Positions 58,734 through 64,000 of a stretch of DNA of 64,000 bases are shown piece by piece. Position 1 is the stretch's first letter, and every line of letters begins with the position of its first letter. Position numbers and translations under genes: made by a program. The DNA lies in the NCBI GenBank assembly GCA_040754815.1, contig JBFMBX010000001.1, positions 558,001-622,000 on the forward strand, in the 5' to 3' direction. This DNA comes from Bellilinea sp040754815. GTDB lineage: Bacteria; Chloroflexota; Anaerolineae; Anaerolineales; Anaerolineaceae. The notes beneath the pieces were generated by a model, which was not told the origin of the DNA, searched no databases, and saw only the letters and a program-made list of their open reading frames with translations.

Positions 58734-59563
58734 GTCGCTCAACTGCAATTGGCATTTTCGATTCGGGCGTCGGCGGTCTAACCGTTTATCGCGCTCTTCG
58801 TCAAATTCTCCCCTCTCAACCGCTGATTTATTTCGCCGATCAACAGCATGTTCCCTACGGCAGTCGTCCGTTAGAAGAGGTGCGCGCGTTTTCAGAAGCA
58901 ATCACCCGCTTCCTGTTGCAGCAGGGAGCGGGTTTGATCGTAGTGGCCTGCAATACGGCTTCGGCAGCCGCCTTGCACTACCTGCGCGCTGCCTTTCCGG
59001 AGATTCCTTTTGTCGGCATGGAACCAGCCGTCAAACCTGCTGCCGAGACAACCAGAACCGGCAAGGTAGGTGTGCTGGCAACGCCGGCCACTTTTCAGGG
59101 AGCTTTGTATGCTTCGGTGGTCGAGCGTTTCGCCAGCGGAGTACAACTGATGACCGATACATGCAACGGACTGGTGCAGGAAATTGAGGCCGGCCGTCTC
59201 AACGGCAGCACTGCCCGCAGTATTCTGCAAAAGGCATTGACCCCCATGCTGGAGGAAGGGATTGACACGGTAGTACTGGGCTGCACCCATTATCCCTTTG
59301 CCATCCCCTTAATCGAAGAAATTTGCGGTCCGGCCGTCAGAGTCATTGACCCCGCCCCTGCCGTTGCCCGCCAGACCCGCCGGTTGCTGGAGAGTCACCA
59401 TTTGCTGGTTGAAGCCGGCCAGCCGGCCGAAGTGCTTTTTTATACCAGCGGCGATCCCCTCACTTTACAGCAGCAAATTTCAAAATTATTGAACGAAAAT
59501 CATACCGTTTATGCTGCTCAGTGGGTGGAAAATGCTTTACAGGCGCAGCAGCCCACCCGATAA
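58730..59563 (+). CDS. murI: Glutamate racemase
   Basis: 277 residues. IGIFDSGVGGLTVYRAL, VVACNTASAAALHYLR (first catalytic Cys) and VVLGCTHYPFAIPLIEE (second Cys) are the defining motifs. It makes D-glutamate for peptidoglycan, of interest because cell-wall composition varies in this phylum. Translationally coupled to the preceding hydrolase. Confidence 0.96.
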   Translation: MSRSTAIGIFDSGVGGLTVYRALRQILPSQPLIYFADQQHVPYGSRPLEEVRAFSEAITRFLLQQGAGLIVVACNTASAAALHYLRAAFPEIPFVGMEPAVKPAAETTRTGKVGVLATPATFQGALYASVVERFASGVQLMTDTCNGLVQEIEAGRLNGSTARSILQKALTPMLEEGIDTVVLGCTHYPFAIPLIEEICGPAVRVIDPAPAVARQTRRLLESHHLLVEAGQPAEVLFYTSGDPLTLQQQISKLLNENHTVYAAQWVENALQAQQPTR

Positions 59564-59651
59564 ATAGCCGTTTAATAAAGCACAGATTGGACAGTCCCGC
59601 ATCTCATTAGCGGGTTTCTGGTATACTCATTTCTGACAGGAGGCGCAGACC

Positions 59652-60179
59652 ATGGCGCATACGGAAATTGAACTTGACCCGGTGACTCACATCACAACCG
59701 ATGCAATCGGCAAACCCGGTCAGCGGGTTTTTTACATACAGGCCTGGCAGGGTGATGAAGTGGTTACCCTGCTGGTGGAAAAAATTCAAATTCAAACGCT
59801 GGCAATTGGTGTTGAGCAGTTCTTTCGCGAAATTGCCAGCCGTTACCCGCAGCTGCCGCCCCCTTCCGGCGAGTATGACGAAGCCAGAATGCACATTCAG
59901 CCGCCGGTGGATCCCCTCTTCCGCGTGGGCGAACTGGGGCTGGCATTCGACCCCGAACGCGATATGGCCTGCCTGATTGCCCATGAAGTGCTGAATGATC
60001 AGATGAGTGAGGAAGAGGCCGGCGTTGCCCGTTTCTGGTGCACCCGCTCACAATTACTGGCACTGAGTTTATGGGGGCTCGAAGTAGCCAACCGCGGTCG
60101 TCCTATCTGCCCTCAATGCGGTGAACCGATGGACCCGGAAGGACATTTCTGTCCCAAAAAGAACGGCCACAAACATTGA
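59652..60179 (+). CDS. DUF3090 family protein
   Basis: 175 residues. QRVFYIQAWQGDEVVTLLVEKIQ and LAFDPERDMACLIAHEV are DUF3090 blocks. The C-terminus has a zinc ribbon (PICPQCGEPMDPEGHFCPKKNGH). GGAGGCG precedes the ATG and TATACT lies about 20 bases further up. It is paired with the next gene (32-base gap) as in Actinobacteria. Function unknown. Confidence 0.9.
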   Translation: MAHTEIELDPVTHITTDAIGKPGQRVFYIQAWQGDEVVTLLVEKIQIQTLAIGVEQFFREIASRYPQLPPPSGEYDEARMHIQPPVDPLFRVGELGLAFDPERDMACLIAHEVLNDQMSEEEAGVARFWCTRSQLLALSLWGLEVANRGRPICPQCGEPMDPEGHFCPKKNGHKH

Positions 60180-60210
60180 GCCGTCGCACCCAAAAAGGAA
60201 ATCCGGATAA

Positions 60211-60939
60211 ATGAATGCCAAAGAAATCCCGCAGATCCTCACCATTTTGAAAGAGGGAGAAATGACTCTGCGGGGGCAATTCGTTCACGGTTCAAACTAC
60301 ACTTTTTTGACCACGATTGTCAGAGGGGATATTGAATACCGGGCGGTGTATAAACCCGTGCGCGGCGAACAACCCCTGTGGGATTTTCCCCCCGGTACTC
60401 TTTCCGGCCGCGAAGTAGCCGCTTATCTGGTCAGCGAATCGTTGGGCTGGCAGTTGGTGCCGCCCACCGTGTACCGGCGCAAAGCACCATTAGGAGCCGG
60501 TTCGGTTCAGTTGTACATCGAACATGACCCGGAGTATCATTATTTTTCTTTCACCCCGGAAGATCGCCAGCGGCTGCGGCCGGTAGTCCTGTTCGATCTC
60601 GTCGTCAATAATGCCGACCGTAAGGGCGGCCATATTTTGATTGACGAATCCAATCACCTGTGGTTGATTGACCACGGCATTTGTTTTCATGTGGAAGACA
60701 AACTGCGCACCGTCATCTGGGATTTTGCCGGTGAACCAATTCCGGCGGATTTGCTGAACGACCTGACCCGCTTATTGAGCGAGATTGAGCAAAACGGCGA
60801 TCTGGTTCAGCGTTTGAAACCTTTTCTCTCCATCGCGGAAATTAACGCCATGGCACGGCGCACCCGCCGTCTCATCGAAAACGGTTGTTTTCCCCATCCG
60901 CTGGCCAGCCGCCGCCCCTACCCCTGGCCGCCGGTTTGA
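60211..60939 (+). CDS. SCO1664-family (PI3/4-kinase-like fold) protein
   Basis: 242 residues. RAVYKPVRGEQPLWDFP is the Lys-containing nucleotide-binding region, LFDLVVNNADRKGGHILID the catalytic-loop equivalent (Asn-Asn-Ala-Asp-Arg-Lys) and LWLIDHGICFH the metal-binding DxG-like motif. It is paired with DUF3090. The 3' end overlaps the P-type ATPase gene by 22 bases. Kinase activity is plausible but undemonstrated. Confidence 0.88.
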   Translation: MNAKEIPQILTILKEGEMTLRGQFVHGSNYTFLTTIVRGDIEYRAVYKPVRGEQPLWDFPPGTLSGREVAAYLVSESLGWQLVPPTVYRRKAPLGAGSVQLYIEHDPEYHYFSFTPEDRQRLRPVVLFDLVVNNADRKGGHILIDESNHLWLIDHGICFHVEDKLRTVIWDFAGEPIPADLLNDLTRLLSEIEQNGDLVQRLKPFLSIAEINAMARRTRRLIENGCFPHPLASRRPYPWPPV

Positions 60940-63131
60940 ACCCCAACCGCAGCGCTCGAATCACCCAACGCCAGCGGCCGCATCCCGTTGAAAGTCACCA
61001 GCAGAGAAACGCCCATATCCGCCAGCACCGCCACCCACATGCTGGTCAAACCGGCCAGCGCCAGCAGGATGAATGCTGCCTTGGTGAACAGACTGAAAGC
61101 AATGTTTTGACGGATGATTCGCTGGGTCAGCCGCGCCAGCCGCACCGCATACGGTAAGCGGCTTAGACCTTCCGACATCAGCACCACATCGGCAGTTTCC
61201 ATCGCCTGAGCAGAAGCTGCGCCGCCCATGGCAATGCCCACATCGGCAGCTGCGAGAGCCGGTGTATCGTTGATTCCATCCCCCACCATTGCAACTCCAG
61301 CATGATTTCTGCGTAATTCCTGCACCAGCCGGGTTTTGTCCTCCGGCAGCAGAGCGGCATGAATCCGTTGGACGCCGACCTGTTCTCCAACCGCCTGAGC
61401 CGCCGTGGGATTATCTCCGGTCAGCATAATCGGCTGGATGCCCAGGGCTTTCAATTCGTTGACAACCCGGGCACTTTCGGGACGCAGTGTATCGCTCACC
61501 GCCAGATAGCCCCGCACCCGCTCACCATCGCAAACCAGCATGGTGGTCTGCCCCAGACTTTCAGCCGATTCAACCCAGCGGCACAATTCGTCCGAATGGG
61601 GGTGTTCATCTTCAAACAGACGATGGTTGCCAATGACGGCTTTCTGACCGTTGACTTTGCCCTGAAGGCCAACACCGTTGAGCGCCGTCACTGTTTCGGC
61701 CGCCGGGTAGCGGGTATCCAGCCCTCGCTGGGCCGCAGCCTGAACGACTGCCTGCGCCAGAGGGTGTTGACTGCGCCGTTCCAGCGCACAGGCCAGCGCC
61801 AGAACATCCCGGCAGGCTTCACAATCCTGTCCATCGGCACAATCTACCGAGCGAAAGGTGGTCACTTGTGGGGTACCGCGCGTGAGTGTGCCTGTCTTAT
61901 CGAAGGCAACCGCTCGAACACGGCTGAGGGCCTCTAAAAATGCTCCGCCCTTGAACAAAACTCCCCGTTGTGCGCCGGCAGCAATGGCGCTCACCACCGT
62001 CACCGGCGTGGAAATCACCAAAGCGCACGGGCAACCAATCACCAGCAGCGCCAGAGCGCGGTAAAGCCAGCCGCGTGTGCCGTCCGCCAGATTCAACAAC
62101 GGTTGGCCAAACAAAAGCGGCGGGATAACCGCCACCAGCAGCGCCAGAACCATCATCGCAGGTGTGTAATAGCGAGCAAACCGATCCACAAATCGCTGCG
62201 CCGGCGCTTTAACCGCCTGCGCTTCTTCCACCAGCCGGATTATCCTGTTAAGGGTATTATCCTCCACCCGGCGGGTTACTTCCATTTCCAGCACGGCGCC
62301 GCCGTTGATGCTGCCGGCAAAAATTTCGTCACCGGCCAATTTTTCCACCGGCAGACTTTCACCGGTAATCGGCGCCTGATTGACCAGCCCGTGTCCGGCG
62401 CGCACCACCCCGTCAGTGGGAACGCGCTCACCGGCAGGGATGATGACGCGGTCGCCTATACGCAACTCACTGACCGCCACCCTTTTTTCGCCATTTTCCG
62501 TCAGCAGCACAGCCGTTTGCGGTACAAGCGAGGTCAAAGCAAGGATAGAGCGGCGCGCTCTTTCGGTGCTGTACCCTTCCAGCGCCTCTGCAATCGCAAA
62601 CAGAAAAATCAAAGAAGCCGCTTCCGGATATTCGCCGATGATTACCGCACCAATCGCCGCAATGGTCATCAAAAAGTTCATATTGAAGTCGCGGTTGATC
62701 CACAAATTCATGAATGCGCTGCGCGCAATGGGATAACCGGCCAGTACCAGAGCCAGCAGGAACAAGGCGATGGTTGGCCAGCCGTGCAAGCCAAAGGCAG
62801 AAAGCAAAAAGGAAACGGCAATCAACCCGCCGCCCAGCAGGGCGAGACGGGTTTCCGCATTAGAAAACAAATAACGAACAAGACCAATTAGATAGGGTTC
62901 CCGCGCCGGGGCATCAACTGGAACAGCGGCATCTTCCAGCAGCCGATAACCCAGTTGTTCAACCCGTTGTTGAATGTCCGGACGACCGACAGAGCCTTCT
63001 ACGGTCAGAATCGCCGTACTGAAATTCAATTCTGCCCGCTCAACCCCCTTCAACTGCCGGACACCTTTTTCGATTTTGAGCGCGCAATCGGCGCAGTCCA
63101 TACCTTCGATGCGGTATCGTTGTTCAGCCAT
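60918..63131 (-). CDS. P1B-type heavy-metal (Zn/Cd/Co) exporting ATPase
   Basis: 737 residues from the ATG at 63131, which overlaps the repressor's stop. An N-terminal metal-binding domain (EGMDCADCALKIEKGV), membrane helices, APITGESLP, the intramembrane metal site IGCPCALVIS, the phosphorylation motif AFDKTGTLTRG and GVAMVGDGINDTPAL follow. The CPC motif and ADMGVSLLV near the end fit ZntA/CadA-type exporters. DCADGQDCEAC (around residue 430) adds an unusual Cys cluster in the nucleotide-binding region. Regulated with the ArsR gene. Confidence 0.93.
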   Translation of the reverse strand: MAEQRYRIEGMDCADCALKIEKGVRQLKGVERAELNFSTAILTVEGSVGRPDIQQRVEQLGYRLLEDAAVPVDAPAREPYLIGLVRYLFSNAETRLALLGGGLIAVSFLLSAFGLHGWPTIALFLLALVLAGYPIARSAFMNLWINRDFNMNFLMTIAAIGAVIIGEYPEAASLIFLFAIAEALEGYSTERARRSILALTSLVPQTAVLLTENGEKRVAVSELRIGDRVIIPAGERVPTDGVVRAGHGLVNQAPITGESLPVEKLAGDEIFAGSINGGAVLEMEVTRRVEDNTLNRIIRLVEEAQAVKAPAQRFVDRFARYYTPAMMVLALLVAVIPPLLFGQPLLNLADGTRGWLYRALALLVIGCPCALVISTPVTVVSAIAAGAQRGVLFKGGAFLEALSRVRAVAFDKTGTLTRGTPQVTTFRSVDCADGQDCEACRDVLALACALERRSQHPLAQAVVQAAAQRGLDTRYPAAETVTALNGVGLQGKVNGQKAVIGNHRLFEDEHPHSDELCRWVESAESLGQTTMLVCDGERVRGYLAVSDTLRPESARVVNELKALGIQPIMLTGDNPTAAQAVGEQVGVQRIHAALLPEDKTRLVQELRRNHAGVAMVGDGINDTPALAAADVGIAMGGAASAQAMETADVVLMSEGLSRLPYAVRLARLTQRIIRQNIAFSLFTKAAFILLALAGLTSMWVAVLADMGVSLLVTFNGMRPLALGDSSAAVGVQTGGQG

Positions 63132-63525
63132 CAGTTTTCGAAGACTCCTTTCCAATATTCTGCGGATGACGAATATGCTCCAGCCCCAAACGAAAGAGCT
63201 GCTCGACATGTTCATCATCCAGACTGTAATACACCACCCGCCCTTCTTTGCGGTAGCGAACCAGATTCAAACTGCGCAGCAAACGCAACTGGTGCGAAAC
63301 GGCGCTCTGGCTCATGCCCAAAACCACTGCCAGGTCGTGGACGCAGAGTTCACCGGCCAGCAGCGCAGAAATGACCCGAATCCGGCTGGGATCGGATAAA
63401 GCGGCAAACACCTGCGCCAGACGGGTAGCCGTCCAGCCATCCACCATTGCCGCCAGCGAGCGTTCTACCGCTTCACGGTGAATGTGGGTATCCATGCATT
63501 TGAGCGAATTTAAATTTTCAGCCAT
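63124..63525 (-). CDS. ArsR/SmtB-family metal-responsive repressor
   Basis: 133 residues. ISALLAGELCVHDLAVVLGM has the alpha-3 Cys, GMSQSAVSHQLRLLRSLNLV is the recognition helix region, and YYSLDDEHVEQLFRLGLEHI carries Asp and His residues in the alpha-5 zinc-site pattern. An N-terminal CMDTHIH could add ligands as in CadC. It precedes and overlaps the ATPase gene by 8 bases and binds, by inference, the operator at 63547-63572. Confidence 0.94.
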   Translation of the reverse strand: MAENLNSLKCMDTHIHREAVERSLAAMVDGWTATRLAQVFAALSDPSRIRVISALLAGELCVHDLAVVLGMSQSAVSHQLRLLRSLNLVRYRKEGRVVYYSLDDEHVEQLFRLGLEHIRHPQNIGKESSKTDG

Positions 63526-63546
63526 TGTCTTTTAAACAAAAAAATC

Positions 63547-63597
63547 AATATATGAACATACATTCATATATTATACACGGATCAATCCCCCTGTCAA
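63547..63597 (-). promoter_or_regulatory. arsR-ATPase promoter and 10-base inverted-repeat operator
   Basis: TTGACA (63592-63597) and TATAAT (63570-63575), spacer 16, minus strand. The operator AATATATGAA-6-TTCATATATT (63547-63556 and 63563-63572) overlaps the -10 box and start site and resembles SmtB/CadC-type sites. Confidence 0.88.
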
Positions 63598-63639
63598 TAA
63601 AATTCTCCCGAAATCCATTTATGACTTTTGTCACTTAAA

Positions 63640-63833
63640 TTTCTTACGATTGTCATTATTCTTAAAAACAGTAGAGATGTTTACACCGGTCTGATCAACC
63701 ACCTTTTTCCTCCGATCCATTGACTCCCACGGGGATAGATGGACGATAGGGCATGAAGGGCAACTTTCATCGCCTGCCGCTTTGCAAAGGAGGACAACCC
63801 GTTTGAAGTTACGGGAATTGTCCTCTTTTTTTT
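63640..63833 (+). promoter_or_regulatory. Leader region with attenuator ahead of the gene starting about 63995
   Basis: A hairpin TCCAT/ATGGA with inner CCC/GGG (63715-63742 region) and a second ATGAA/TTCAT hairpin (63753-63770 region) precede a strong terminator. The ORF MKGNFHRLPLCKGGQPV (63753-63806) stops in the terminator loop. No plus-strand gene ends upstream. The riboswitch class, if any, is not recognised. Confidence 0.45.
63790..63833 (+). terminator. Strong terminator near the right edge
   Basis: GAGGACAA-CCCGT pairs with ACGGG-AA-TTGTCCTC (63790-63825, two bulged A), followed by eight T. It lies about 160 bases before an ATG with AGGAGGAAG upstream. Confidence 0.93.
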
Positions 63834-63994
63834 CTTTCTCCCGCATTCGCTCATCCTTGAATACATATCGGCATCGTATTCCCCAAAGGTCAGGCAAGTG
63901 ATTAAGGAGGAACAAACCATTACACACAACCAATTATCCTGAATCCAGCCCAATACTAAAAAAATTAAACTATTTTCAGCAAAAGGAGGAAGAC

Positions 63995-64000
63995 ATGTAT
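63995..64000 (+). CDS. Start of next gene (only two codons visible)
   Basis: AAAGGAGGAAGAC precedes ATG-TAT at the window edge. A second strong site AAGGAGG (63905-63911) has no standard start codon after it. Product unknown. Confidence 0.5.

Noticed and set aside
61968..62891. 307-codon plus-strand ORF antisense to the P-type ATPase
   Set aside because: His/Gln/Arg-rich low-complexity translation with no ribosome site; it is the complement of a clear ATPase frame.
63740..63800. SAM or GEMM-type riboswitch
   Set aside because: GGGCAAC and GCAAAGG resemble fragments of those classes but the required junction sequences are absent.
63631..63933. 100-codon minus-strand ORF at the right edge
   Set aside because: No ribosome site, and it runs straight through the strong plus-strand terminator and leader hairpins; low-complexity Lys/Glu segment.
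1..64000. tRNA, rRNA, CRISPR arrays, insertion sequences, prophage
   Set aside because: No T-arm-like GGTTCRANTCC with a matching acceptor stem, no regular spaced repeats, no transposase or integrase motifs seen.

Overview
The window looks like chromosome of a Chloroflexota bacterium, most likely class Anaerolineae. This is an inference from gene content and style: Ser/Thr/Pro-rich lipoproteins with a lipobox, a DUF3090 plus SCO1664-type kinase-fold pair, a membrane PIN-TRAM protein, a fused ECF-transporter ATPase, pyruvate:ferredoxin oxidoreductase beside a dihydroorotate-dehydrogenase-like protein, and moderately GC-rich DNA. There is no rRNA, tRNA, CRISPR array, insertion sequence or phage.

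Layout. 1-5.1 kb: the end of msrP, then msrQ, a glycerate kinase, a rhodanese/thioredoxin/DUF2892 redox group and an ECF sigma/anti-sigma pair. 5.1-9.9 kb: an MFS carrier and an ECF vitamin/metal transporter (S, T and fused A-A'). 10-14.1 kb: a PIN-TRAM protein, rlmB, a rhodanese, rarD and a DUF4395-thioredoxin operon behind an attenuator-like leader. 14.4-20.1 kb: an accessory island with an AT-rich DNA methyltransferase/endonuclease pair, a nuclease-fold-like protein, an HhH-GPD-like protein, an NlpC/P60-like amidase, a methyltransferase and a VOC protein. 20.3-35.4 kb: RNase Z, a GT39-like membrane protein, a YgjP peptidase, a GH5 glycosidase resembling eukaryotic sterylglucosidases, an exporter, an AarF kinase, a PIG-L deacetylase, an LCP protein, the rarA/phosphatase/YbaK operon, and serS with a serine T-box. 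35.4-44.6 kb: lipoproteins, dps-perR, a UbiA prenyltransferase, a hydrolase, a second ECF sigma/anti-sigma pair and a Nudix enzyme. 44.7-50.5 kb: two multidomain sensor proteins, a deoxyribosyltransferase-like protein, a LysM lipoprotein and nudF. 50.7-56.5 kb: PFOR, a DHOD-like protein and a two-domain fasciclin lipoprotein. 56.7-60.9 kb: infA, rpsU, rplS, a class-I glutamine-amidotransferase-like hydrolase, murI, DUF3090 and SCO1664. 60.9-63.6 kb: a Zn/Cd-type P1B ATPase with its ArsR repressor. The last 0.47 kb is a leader with a strong terminator ahead of a gene that starts at about 63995.

The notable theme is regulation by premature termination. Besides the textbook T-box of serS, three further promoter-or-leader-plus-terminator arrangements sit just upstream of genes. 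One precedes the DUF4395-thioredoxin operon and contains a leaderless 28-codon ORF with three Cys codons. One precedes rpsU and has a 16-codon ORF whose stop codon lies in the terminator loop. One precedes the gene at the right edge and has a 17-codon ORF with the same stop-in-loop geometry. A structured element followed by two strong ribosome-binding sites and tiny ORFs lies at 48.37-48.54 kb. These are the best candidates for undescribed biology here.
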